Source: Collybiopsis luxurians FD-317 M1 (taxonomy: Eukaryota; Basidiomycota; Agaricomycetes; Agaricales; Omphalotaceae). Taken from it: DNA of 64,000 bases. Both the position numbers and the translations under genes were made by a program. Positions within the stretch are counted from its first letter, which is position 1. Every line of letters starts with the position of its first letter. The notes beneath the pieces were generated by a model. The model made no database searches and had not been told where the DNA came from. It saw only the letters and a program-made list of their open reading frames with translations. The DNA is taken from assembly GCA_000827265.1 (NCBI GenBank), contig KN834782.1, positions 64,790 through 128,789 of the forward strand, read 5' to 3'. Of the stretch, positions 1 through 11,079 are shown piece after piece.

Positions 1-225
1 GCACTGTTTGTTGAACTGCAGGCTGTTGAGGGGGGACTTCTGTGATTCTTGGTGGTTTGGAAGTCTGGCAACTTGATTCCCTAGCAAAAGGATTAACCAC
101 TTTCCCTCTACCCTTTACATTTTGTAGGGGGGTGAATTCCTTTTCTCTAGTGGGGGCATTGGGTGATGAGTCTCAAGAGCTGAAGGGCAAAGCTGGTCTT
201 CAGAAAATGAGAGATCCCAGTCATC

Positions 226-2662
226 TCAACTTCTCACAAAGTTAAATCCTTCATTCTTGAATTTGTTCCTTTCCCCTGAGGGTGGGGCATATGCCATATT
301 CCACCATTTTACCTGACCTGGTCCCAACATCTCCCATTGGTTTTGCTGTTCACCAACTTGGGCCGTGTTTCCAGGATCTGAATATTGAGACGAGAAAGGA
401 ATTCCAGGTCTGGTGGTATTTGGGGAATTCACCAAACCCCTTGCATTCCAACCTGGTCCTTCCAACCAATTATTCTCATGGAAAGTTTTGGGTGTCTCCC
501 TTCTATGATATGTCGGACCGTCAGTCCTGAATCCCAAGTGATTCAGCCATAATGAGCGTCCCAAATTGGGCTCTGTCACTGTTTGTTTGGGATATTGACC
601 CACAGGGTGAGATTCATTAGCAAAACAAGTTGTCAATACAGCATACTTGTCTCAGGCAGCCCATCTTTCCAATTGTAGAGCTGCATCGAGAGGAATTTCA
701 CCTCCAATACGTACTTTTGAGCTTCCAGCTTGCAAATGTTCTGCTCTGGGAGAGAAAATCTCCTGCTTGGTTTGGGTTTTGAGACTCATATGAGGATCCC
801 CTGTGGACATAGCAACTTCCAGCTCATCTGTCACTGATTCCATCTGGGCTCTTAGTACCCATGAGCCTCCCACATCTCCATGGATTCTCTCCTTGTACTG
901 CTTCGCTAGGCGAATATCCTCATCTCGAGGATTTATTGCACTCATCAGTGTGTCACTGGCGTTTTGCAATGCCAAACATCTCGCAGTTCTTTCTGAAAAG
1001 AATTCATTCTCCTCCTTTCGAGACTTTCCTGAGGAGGGTTTGAGTTCCCAAACCCTGTCGGCTGTTCTCGCCTGGTGTTCACCCCTTTCTTCGGGTACTA
1101 TTAGTAGCCTGCAGTCTAGTTCAGTGGGTGGAAGTCACCTCGACTCTTCCAGATCCTCATAACTTGGAGTAGTAGTATTTCCCATAGATCTACAATACTC
1201 CTTTGCCACCTGAGCTATTTTCTGCTGGTCCTGAAATTGACTGGTATAGCTGTAACCCCCAATAAGGTTGTCTGCTCTCGCAGATCATCCTTGTTCCACT
1301 TTAGCTAATAGTGATAATGTAGGAGAGTTCAGCATTTTCCTCTCTTCGTTATCCACTATTGTATTGAGTGGAAAATCAATTCGCAATTTTTGTATTGACT
1401 CGAGATGCCTCATGGTGGCCTCGTTCACCATTTCCATTTGTTCAGGATCCATAATCAGCTGTGATAGCCATAGGGCTCCTTCGTATACTTCTTTTGAAAT
1501 ATTTCATTATTTATTCCATTAGGTAGCTGGGAAGGTCATTGCATTAGACATTTCCAAAAACAGGCAGCTAGTACCCAGAAATTGTCCTTCATTTCTGGGT
1601 CTCGACCATTAATAATTTGAATATAATATTGCATTGCCTTTATTAATTCAAAACATGTGCATTGATTGATTTGAAGTAAATCAACCAATTGATATGTTAA
1701 TTCTGTCAACAGTACGACACAAACATTCTGATAGGGAGGGGACATTAAGGAACTCTCGCGGTTCCAATTCTGTGTCTCCTTTATGAATTCTTCTGTCATT
1801 GGAGGAGCAGGTAACGGACTGCTTTGCTCCACGACGAGACAGTTCTTCTACCTATATCAGGGATTGGGCTCAACAATCCCTGAGCCTGTATCACATTGCT
1901 TTCTACTATTGGAGTAGACTGTTTTAAATTGAACAGAGACTGTGGGCCCCTTAATGAGAGTGGCCCCAACGAGTATAACCCCTGACTCGTCTCTCATTCT
2001 GATTGTTGCAATGCAAATTTAGATTCTTCTTCTCTTGGTGTGAGAGGAAGTGGACATCTGATATGTTCTAATGGGGAGGTGACCTCGCGTCTCGCCCCTA
2101 TAGATGTATATCGTGTCATTGGAGATATGCCAATATCTTCATAATAATCCTTGTTCTCAGGATGAGTTGACATGTGGAAGGGGCGCATCAAGCTGACTCC
2201 CACACTAAAACCTCAAGGATCTTCCAGAGAATGAGTTAATTCTGATAAATGAATTGTTTCTTGTTCCCTTCCTTTTTTGGGTGTTATTGGGGCACTTTGT
2301 GTTGGCCTCATGACTAGCCTCGAGTCAGCTCTAGCTGCCATATGATATGGCTGACCTCGCTGGGAGTGACTCGAAACATATGGAGTTGAGACCAGGTGTC
2401 CTGGAACATGAGGAGACCTGTGTTTGACAGGATTTTCCAGGTCAAACAGGTCTCTATCATTATGTTCCAAAATTTCCCCCATTCTTGAGGGTATGGCACC
2501 TCTCGCAGGTGCTGATGAAACTGAGCAGTTGTCCAGTGTAGAAGCTCCACGTCACTCCTCTCTTCTCTGGAACCTTGTAGCTCTCGCTGCTCTTTGGCAT
2601 TCTTGTTCTTGACGCCGTCTTTCTTGTTCACTTACAAAATGTTTCGCAGGTTCCCCAGACAT
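226..2662 (-). pseudogene. decayed gag-like open frame of an LTR element
   Basis: A minus-strand frame starts with ATG at 2662 (MSGEPAKHF...), just inside a probable LTR, and stays coding-like for about 2.4 kb. It is hydrophilic and rich in Pro, Ser, Gln and charged residues, as gag proteins often are. In the first frame it is broken by in-frame TGA codons, for example at 2213-2215 and 1994-1996, and it changes frame near 1840. Later open pieces cover 1536-1832, 652-975 and 226-636. I see no zinc knuckle, protease, reverse transcriptase or integrase motif. The gag label is inference from position behind the LTR and from composition; the family is not recognised. The element probably continues beyond the left edge of the window. 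Confidence 0.4.
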
Positions 2663-2682
2663 CTCGGTGATGGAGAGAATGC

Positions 2683-3172
2683 TGTTATTTTGTTAGGACC
2701 TTTACTACCTTTGTTGTTAGAAGCTTGTAGCAGGTTCAGTGAGTAGAAAGTAATTTATTATACCACAGCCGAGACAGAGTACATGATGGGGAGTTGCTAT
2801 GTATGACAAGTGATCGAGTCCTGTATGGTTTGAGTATTTGATATAGAGGAATGATCCTTGAGTGTCAAATAACAATTCTAGTAGCTCAGTGCAACTAGAG
2901 ATTGTATATCGAAAGGACTCATTAAGACGGTATTAATGAGGGTTGACTCGGAAGGTTCATGACTCAGTATCCATTTACCCTACGAGACAGAATATTCGAG
3001 AGGCTACAGCAGTCAAATAGTCTTGTCGATTGGTTCGACAAGTGAGAAGTGGATATGCCAGTGACTCGGTGTCAATGGGGTTTGCTCGACTCAGTGTTAA
3101 GCAGAATAATATTATAGACTAGTGAACAAGAGAACAGAAACAACACAGATCAAGATAGTTCAGGTAATAACA
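2683..3172 (-). repeat. probable LTR (490 bp) of the element at 226-2662
   Basis: The segment begins TGTTATT and ends AATAACA, the inverted TG...CA ends expected of an LTR. The gag-like start codon lies 21 bases inside it in the minus orientation. The inverted match extends outward to 12 bases (AATGCTGTTATT at 2678-2689 and AATAACAGCATT at 3166-3177), so a terminal-inverted-repeat element is the alternative reading. The partner LTR would be outside the window, so no target duplication can be tested. Confidence 0.4.
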
Positions 3173-3397
3173 GCATTATCATGAGAGATGTAGGTACAAG
3201 GCTTTATACTCTATGGGAAGACATGTGGCCTTGTGAATAGAAGTTTGGAATGAGCAACTGGTTAGTTCGCCTTGCAAAATGCGTGTCAGATTTGGAGAGC
3301 CGAGTTGATTGGTAAGACTATTATCGAGTTGTGTTGTGAGTGTACTGGTTGGAAAGAGCAGAAAAAATAGCGTAGGGCATAACATCTACTCTCACAA
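3173..3397. other. unassigned spacer before the Plavaka gene
   Basis: No coding signal or repeat boundary was recognised here. If the Plavaka element has terminal inverted repeats, its left end should lie in or near this stretch, but I could not identify it. Confidence 0.3.
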
Positions 3398-6328
3398 TCT
3401 GTAGATGCTGTTGCCCAAGAATTATTTGAGGAATTTGATATCGCAGAGCTGGAAGACATCTTCAATTTCCTACCCAATCCAGATCTCGACGTTGTCTCAG
3501 AAGAAGGAACACCTGACTGTGGTCTGTCCTCATCAACATATTGTCAAATGCATCAAACCCTTATTGATGACCATACACAGTTGAGAACTTATCAATGGCA
3601 TCCAACTGCAGGAAAAGTCTACAGGCATGAGCCAACAGTTCATACTCATTGGCAAACACTTTTTGGGGAGGCCACAGACCAAGCAGATCTGGTGTATACG
3701 CCGTTTAGCAGTTGCATCGAGTGGGAATTGGCTCAATGGGCAATAAAGGAAAATATTCCTCAGAGGTCATTTGACTGCCTGCTGCAGATTCCTGAGGTAG
3801 TCCCTTTTCCACTTGGTCATAAAATGATATTGACGCAATGAAATAAAAACCAGGTAAAGGAATGCTTGGGGCTATCCTTCATGAATTTATGTTCTATGCT
3901 TCAATAGGTGGATACAGTACTGGAATGATGCAGAACATGGTATACAAAATGCCTCTCTTTCAAGGATAGGCCCAATGAATACTTCACTGTTTGCCATCAA
4001 GATCCCCTAGAGGCAATTAAAGGCCTTTGGGGGGATCCTGCCTTCACTCAAGATCTTGTGTATAAACTGGCTAAATTATTTCAAGGTACAAAAGAGACTG
4101 AGGAGGAGAGGATGTTCTCAGAGATGTGGACTGGTGGACTGTGGAATGCAGTGCAGGTATATTCCTTGATACCCTTTTTGTTTCAATATGCTGATAATCT
4201 TCAAAGGAAACTATTCCCAAAGGAGGAACAGTTGCTCCTGTGATTATTGCATCAGGCAAGACCCAGCTCACACAATTTTCTGGGAATAAAGCAGCATACC
4301 CAGTATATCTCACTCTCAGTAATATCCCAAAGTCTCTGCAACACAAGCCTGGTTCTAGGGCTTGTGTCCTCATTGCATACCTTTCCATGGATAAAGTCCC
4401 AAAAGAGGGCCTTTCAAAAATGGCTCTTCGACTATGCAACTATGAAATTTTTCATAGATCCATGGCTGTTGTCTTGCAACCTCTCAAGGCAGTGGGCAAT
4501 CCCTGAGGACAAGGTGTAGAGATGGTAGGGGCAATGGTGCTGTGAGAAGGGTGTATCCCATCCTTGCTGCCTATGTAGCCAACTATCTGGAGCAATGCCT
4601 TGTCACCTGCACCAAATACAGAACATGTCCCAAATGTCATTGAAAAGCTGAGGAACTCTAACTGAGTGAACTGGGTGATCCTAGGAAGCAGAAATGGACT
4701 TACAAAGTCATTCAAAATGCAAGATCAGTCACTCACAGGAAGGTTACAAGTATCCATGCCTTGTGTATGGAAGATGATGTTGCTGGTGGAGTGTATGACC
4801 CATTCTGGGTTGGATTCCCCCTCGTCGACATACACCACTGTGTGACTCTGGATGTACTTCATCAGCTGTACCAGGGAGTGCTCAAACACATCATAGGCTG
4901 GGTACAGGAGATAATGGGGGAAGATGAATTGGACAGCAGGATCAGGTCACTCCCTCCCACCTTTGGCATTTGCCATTTTAGTAACAGAATATCTGCCCTC
5001 AATCAAGTCTCAGGAGTAGAGCAAAAGCATATTGCTTGAATTCTACTACCTTGCCTGATTGGAAAAATTGACTCCAGAGGCATTATTGCCTGTCAGAGTC
5101 TACTCCATTTCATCCACCTTGCTCAATACTCCTCCCATGATGAAGCTACCCTTGGGTATATGCAGGCAGAGCTTGATACTTGGCACAAGTATAGATTGTA
5201 CTTCATCGACGCAGGACCCTGAGAGGACTTCAACATCCCTAAATTTCACTCCCTTCAGCATTACATGGACTCCATTCACTGGCTTGGTACTACTGACAAC
5301 TATAATACAGAAATGTTCGAACATTTGCATATCAATTTTGCTAAGGAAGGTTGGAGGTCAAGCAATAAATGTGACCATTTCCTGCAAATGGTGAAGTGGT
5401 TATCCCATCAGGAAAAGGTTGCTTCCTACAACTATTACAGATCTTGGCTTGAAACAGTACACAATGATGAACTGGAAGGCTTAGGGGGTGAGATAGAACA
5501 AGAGGAGGAGATAAGCATTGGAGGCAAGCCTTGGGAAAAACTGGACATTGAAAAGGATGCTAGGGAAGCCTCTTCACCAGAACTTCAATTTTTTTTGTCA
5601 AAACATCCTTCGGAACTGAAGAAAAGCCTAGCCTGAATACTCATAATGCACTCAGCTCTCAGTTTCATTTCTGAATAATTTGCTTCTTCCTCCTCATCAA
5701 TGGGTTCCCAAGATTCTCATGCTACAGGGTGCCCTTCCCTTTACCACATTGGATGTATGGCATTGATTCAAACTTACTCCCTTCAACATGTTCGATGATG
5801 ACTCAGATGCCATATGGGAGACTATTAAAGCCAGCCCTGTCTCCAAAAAGAGCCTTAATGCCCAATTTGACATGGTGATTGTGCTGGACATGGATGAAGC
5901 AGAGTCCTCTGCTGTTCAAGGTAACTTCAGTTCTGTCACTGGTAAGATGTGTCATGCTTACAATCACATGTAGGATGCAGAGTGGGGAGGCTTCACATTA
6001 TTTTTTGTCTTCCACAAATTGTAGATTACAATGGCTTCCTGGGTCCTGCCCCTGCAGAATGGCCAACAGAGCCTATGGCCTATGTAATGTGGCTCACTTG
6101 TTTCAAGCCTTCTCCTCATGATGACACAGGCATGTACTGTGTTGGACCGGCGAAGGCCTTGACCAAGGCTCTATAATCCTTCTTACAGATATTTGGCAGA
6201 CTTGTATGCTTGCTCCTGGTAAAACCGTCTGGGACAAAACTTGGGACAGTCAAAATATTCTTGATGGATGCGATTCCTTTTTCATAAATAATTTACAAAG
6301 CAAGTACAGCTATCAGACAATTTATTAG
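3398..6328 (+). pseudogene. Plavaka-type DNA transposase, copy 1 (decayed)
   Basis: This is a transposase-derived gene of the Plavaka group (CACTA-related elements of basidiomycetes, from general knowledge). Landmarks in order: an acidic start at 3398; PFSSCIEWELAQWAI near 3695; the segment with IIASGKTQLTQFSG and AAYPVYLTLSNIPKSL at 4240-4340; DVLHQLYQGVLKHIIGW near 4850; LGTTDNYNTEMFEHLHI near 5285; and the typical end YQTIY followed by TAG at 6326-6328. At least one intron lies near 4157-4209. Several TGA codons interrupt it, including 5037-5039 and 5220-5222 where related copies or the family have Arg, and there are frame changes near 4500 and 5640. The gene is therefore probably non-functional. 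A partial paralogue lies on the minus strand at 51508-53619. The gene at 6451 follows 122 bases downstream in the same orientation. Confidence 0.8.
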
Positions 6329-6349
6329 TTTGTTTTGGCCTCAAGTCAT

Positions 6350-6382
6350 GATGAGTCATTGCAAAACCCCTACTGAGTCATT
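6350..6382 (+). promoter_or_regulatory. conserved spacer motif upstream of the DUF6532-like gene
   Basis: The spacer between the Plavaka frame and the next gene contains two GAGTCATT-like blocks around CAAAACCC. The same arrangement (GAGTCATT, CAAAACCC, ACTGAGTCA) recurs in the equivalent spacer of the minus-strand copy, at 51274-51306. A T/A-rich TATA-like stretch follows at about 6392-6415. Conservation between two decayed copies suggests promoter function, but this is inference. Confidence 0.4.
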
Positions 6383-6450
6383 TCAAAACTTGTATTTATA
6401 AATATCATATTTATACCAGTGAGTTACACACTTTCTTTCCTTTCTCTAAC

Positions 6451-8571
6451 AATGAAACAAAGCCTGTCTCCATCTTCTCAGCCTTCCAAGAAACTGAGAA
6501 CTAGAAATGTTCTTGGTGCATTTACATCCAATACCAATGGTAGCCACTGAGGGTCAATACATCCAGCAGAAGCTCTCGCACAAAGAGATCTGAAATTGAA
6601 ATACCAAAATATAGGTCAGTGGTTAATATGCTCCATTTCTCCAACTCTCCTCAAACACCCCCTCCCTACAGGCAACAAGTTTGGCCATCAGGCTGGCACC
6701 AATGTAGATGCCTATGTGGCAACACTTTCTGCATCTGCCCCAGCTCCGAAGCCCAAGACCACTAATGATATGGAGAATGTCGATCCTTGAGGTATGCTTT
6801 TCCATTTTCTTATTTTTTTACAGTCACTGATGGATGTTAGGAGGTTCTGACAATTCCTCTCCAGGAGGTGAGTGTGCCAGCTTCTCAGCCTCTCCATGAG
6901 CTGTACTGTCTTCCAGATAACACGGTGAAGTCTATGGCACTCAACAATGCGGAGAATGAATTTCTTGACAATGTCATGGATCACAATGGTGGGTTGTTTC
7001 ATTTGTGTGCCTTCTCAATAGATAACCTTTTTGCACCAGATGGCAGGTTTGACATGACTGACAGCAAAAATGAGGAATTTCCAGCTATTCCAGAGAACGA
7101 GCGAGACTTTGCCAAGGACAAAGGGCAGGGGGGTGAAGAATCTAACATATGTATTTGGTACCCCTCTTGCTCCCTGTCTAATTTCTCTCCATTTTGCTTG
7201 ACCAGGTTGTAGTGCAGGATATTTCACAAAATGGCAAATCCAAAAAAAAAAGGACAGACAAAGGTGGCAGCAGCAAGATACTCCTATCTGACTTCAAGGA
7301 TTCAAAACTCACCCTCTTTGCCAAACATTGTGCTCAAGTGTCGGCTTGTGTAGTCAATATGTGTCCTGAGGATCCCCTTGTGTGATGGCCAATGTTCAAG
7401 GAGGAAATGGATTGTCTGGAAGATGAAGGTAGGGCTGGCAATCTTCTGGAATCTCTAACCGAGATCAATAAAGATCATGAAGCTAGAGATTGATTGCTTC
7501 GCTTCATGTGTGATAATGTCATTTCAACTAGACTCTTTAACTCTGGCTCATTTTTCAGATGTCTTACAGAACCTCAGCTGTTTGTCTCAATATTGGGAAA
7601 GAAGCTTGTATAAGAACAGGGCAATTTTTCAATATTCCAGTCTTCCGCAGGGCAAAATTGTCAGGTTGAGTTTCCCCATATGCATATCCAGAACTAACAT
7701 CATAAATAGATCTCTGCTGTCAACTGGCTTCTTAATCATCAGATATATCACCATGGGAAGGTCAATCTAGAGGTTTGTATTCCTTTTGCATCGTAATGAG
7801 CCCAAGCTTCCATGACTTTAGGCAAGAACTGTGGACAATTTGCCATTCCGATTGCCACTGTTGGGTATATTGTTGTGTGGATATCTTATTGAGGGTAACC
7901 TAAAACAAGACAAACTTCTTGTTGCTCAATTGCAAAGGGAGAGGAGTATTCCGGTACCTCTCATTGCTATGTGTACAGTTTTGGTGCATTTTGTACTGTT
8001 ATGTTCAGTATGGCCTGCCAATTTGTTTCTTGCAGATTGGACACGCTCTGCAAGAATATGCTCCAGGATACAAGGTTGAGAATGAATTCTCTGTTACAAA
8101 CCTGGCTGGCCAGTAAGTTGTTCCTTGACATCATTGACAAAATCTCATTTGCTGTTAGCTTCCTTGCTGTAATGACCAGTCTGGACAATATCTACAAGAA
8201 ATCTCCTGTGTATGTCGAGCTTCTGCAAAGAGAGCTATATGAATGAATGATGTAGGTGTTTTCTAGTATACACACAACTCCATGCTAATATAAATTCTTT
8301 TTCTCATATATCCAGGACAGCTGGTCCTGAAGTTGTCCCTCCTCAGACATACAATTATGACACTTTGAATGCCTTTGTGGTACAAATGAACCAGGCAGTT
8401 GCAGGCTCAGGTGATGATGGGGCAGATGGTCCACCAGGAGGAGATGGTGAAAAGGCAAGCGGTGATAGCAGTGAACAGAAGGGTGATGATAAGGCTGATT
8501 CAGGCATTGAACAAGGAGAGAAGCAGAATGAGGATGAGACTGAAACTTCAGGTAGCGGTAAAAATTTGTAG
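6451..8571 (+). pseudogene. DUF6532-like protein gene paired with Plavaka, copy 1
   Basis: The frame starts MKQSLSPSSQPSKK at 6451 and runs through several exons to a TAG at 8569-8571. Middle exons contain KILLSDFKDSKLTLFAKHC (about 7280), YHHGKVNLEA (about 7745), LPLLGILLCGYL (about 7850), IPVPLIAM (about 7950) and SPVYVELLQRELYE (about 8205). That order matches the DUF6532 domain of Agaricomycete proteins as I remember it. The last exon (8312-8571) begins GPEVVPPQTYNYDTLNAF and has a Gly/Asp/Glu-rich tail. TGA and frame breaks occur, for example after NTNGSH near 6549 and near 7489. A homologous gene follows the second Plavaka copy on the minus strand (47625-51230). Its role is unknown; the pairing suggests an accessory gene carried by the transposon. 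Confidence 0.65.
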
Positions 8572-8753
8572 GGCTCAACACTCAAGCTTTCTGTATAACC
8601 CTGTATTACTTTTGCTCCTCCAGCTCCTGCCATGTTATGTGTATAATTTTCTTTAGCATATGTAGTTATCAGCATTAATTGGAATCTGTGAATACTATAC
8701 TGTGTCAAGTGTGATTTTGGAAAGTTTTGAGTGTAATGCTGGTGAACATGAAA

Positions 8754-9048
8754 CTCTGCTGAGTTCAAACAATGTCCCTTTGGGTTCAAACAGTACTCCT
8801 TCAGGCTCAAACAGGGCTTCTCCAGGTTTGAATGGTGCTCCTCCAGGTTTGAACTAGGCTCCTTTAGATTCAAATTGGGCTCATTGAGGTTTGCACAGTA
8901 CTCCTTTAGGTTAAAACTCTGCTCTTTCAAGTTTGCCTGAGGCTCTTTGAGATTCAGACAGGAGTCATTCAAGGATATGCATGAGTCCTTGAAGTCCATA
9001 TGCAGCTCTTCCAGATGAAAACATGGACTAATCAAGGTAGACAGGAGT
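8754..9048. repeat. 21-bp degenerate minisatellite, about 14 units
   Basis: Successive 21-base units have the form CTCCTTNAGGTTNAAACNNNG. Read on the minus strand they encode a heptad, NLKEPxx / NLKEYxx / NLEEHxx, in one open frame that continues antisense through the end of the DUF6532-like gene. On the plus strand the units read roughly as xPLGLNx with stops. The array starts about 180 bases after the DUF6532-like stop codon. No similar array follows the second copy of that gene. Confidence 0.8.
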
Positions 9049-11079
9049 GATTTACCAGTTGTTCCAATGATTTCCATGAAAGATTGGCAAACCCAGAAGA
9101 TAGCATCATCTTTCCTGGAATAATTTAATCTTGTATTGAGGAAATTTCAAGAAGCACTAGAGTATCTTTTTAGCAATTTGATTTCTACCCAGCTTTCTTT
9201 TTAAATAGCATGAGCAGGTTTTCATTTGCACTGAGTGCTACTTGACACTCATTGAAGAAACTCTATCCATCTTCAAATAGATCAGAGATGCATTGCAGTT
9301 TTTCTAATTCTAGCCTGAGGCTAGCTTTTGTAACCTGATACTGCCTCAAGTTCAAACAAAGAGCTCCTATTCTTTACTTGTAACAACTCTTGGTCCACCA
9401 GATATCGTCAGATAACATCAGTACTATTCCTCTTTCCATAGGATTAGGGGGGTGTCCCTTGGCACCTTGAAAGAGCAAATGACACCAGAGTTTTCTGGGT
9501 GCTCTCATCACTCTGGGGCCTCCTTAGACTATTTCATAATAGCTCATGGGGGCCAGGGAATTAGGGAGTCTTTCCTAATGCAGGTTGTTCAGTGTTCCCC
9601 CTTCCTAGCTGATAATGCATGGTAGTCCTCTGGTCTTAGCAGCCTGTCTAGGTTTGGCTAAGGGTATTGACTATTCACAACCAGTGCAGGCTTTGAAGGA
9701 CCATTGAGCAGGTTGGCTAAGGGTATAGACTATTCAGGGCAGCAAGTGCCTTGAGGGCCTGTTTTATACTTTGTGTTGTTTGAGGCTGGGATTTGCCACT
9801 CTCAATCCCCTTGACTTTATGCCTGATTAGCTTTTAGCTGTTGTGAAAACTCTAAAATCCATCTTGGTTAGCCCTGCTTGGTGTCAGGTACAAGAAGCCA
9901 GTTCTGGTAATGGACCCAATTTGAGCCCAGGCATGTAATTGATGAAAATTGACAATTTCACCTTTGCATTACACATGACAGCTGCAGTAATTCTAATCTG
10001 ACAGCTAAAGTCTATGATTACACTTGGTGGTGGTAACTTTTAATGATGAAATTTGGATGGTTGACACTTACATCAACATTGCGAATCAGCTGGTGTCCAG
10101 CCTAGTGGTGATGATGAATATTTGTGTGTGAGCACAGATAGTGGATGAGGTGCTACACAAGCAGTTCAGGCAGTCATGAAGCGGCATTGTGCAAATTGAG
10201 CAGCTGGTTGAGAATGAAATGTTGAGAAGACTCACCATTATGTGAACCAACATATGAGATATAACTGCTCCGCCCATGCTACGGAGCATTTGATACTTCC
10301 TTCATCATTGATCAATGGCTGGAAGCACCAGCAGCAAGGGGAAGGATAGGTATCAGCTCAGTTTTGGTACAGGCTAGACCTTGCATCCCTGATACTGAGA
10401 AACATAGTGCAAGAGTCACATCTGGCCTTGGATAAACAATGATGGGTTCTTTGTCTCCAATTTCTTTGCCTTCACCCACTTCCCCTCATTACCTTACTCA
10501 TCCACACTATCATCGCCAACCTGGCCAACCTTCGTCATGTCTTCATGCTCCTCCCCTACTCCAATCTCCAATGTCAATGTCCATTGAGAATGCAAACAAG
10601 CTTAATGTAATGGAGAGTGCAAATGAGTATACAAGGGAGAGTTCTAAAGGGCTCCTCTAAGCAGAAGAAGCAGGTGGGATGGTGGGTATATGGTTGGTAG
10701 TGGTTAGAAGCAATAGGGATAGTATGGATTAGTACTACTTTCTTTCTGACGTGTTTTCTTTTCAATGTACACATTGATGCTTGACAAGGAAAGACTTGGG
10801 GTTGGTTGAGCTGGAATGTTCAAGTTGAAGGGTTCGTGGGTCAGTCGAATATACAAGAATTTATCAAGAATTAGCTCACCATGAAGAAGAAAAGCTCCAG
10901 AAGGATTAAGAATACATTCTGTCTTGAATTTATATCAAACAGACAGCAGGAGGATGTTTATAGGGCTGTAGTAGTAGAATCTGTTCATTGGAATTCACTC
11001 TGAATGTGTGCCAACTCAAGTAGTACTTTCTCACACACCAGGTGTCTGCAAATGCAATGGACTGTCAACTATCCCTTGG
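9049..11079. other. long stretch without assignable genes
   Basis: No convincing coding exon was found. A 26-base block (GGTTGGCTAAGGGTAT...) is duplicated at 9651-9677 and 9711-9736. A C/T-rich segment at 10440-10560 has weak resemblance to the 13970-14110 segment and could be another MSB1-like scrap, but this is too weak to call. Confidence 0.4.

Noticed and set aside
8355..9077. 240-codon minus-strand frame as a real gene
   Set aside because: It is antisense to the last exon of the DUF6532-like gene and otherwise made of the 21-bp minisatellite; kept only as a finding.
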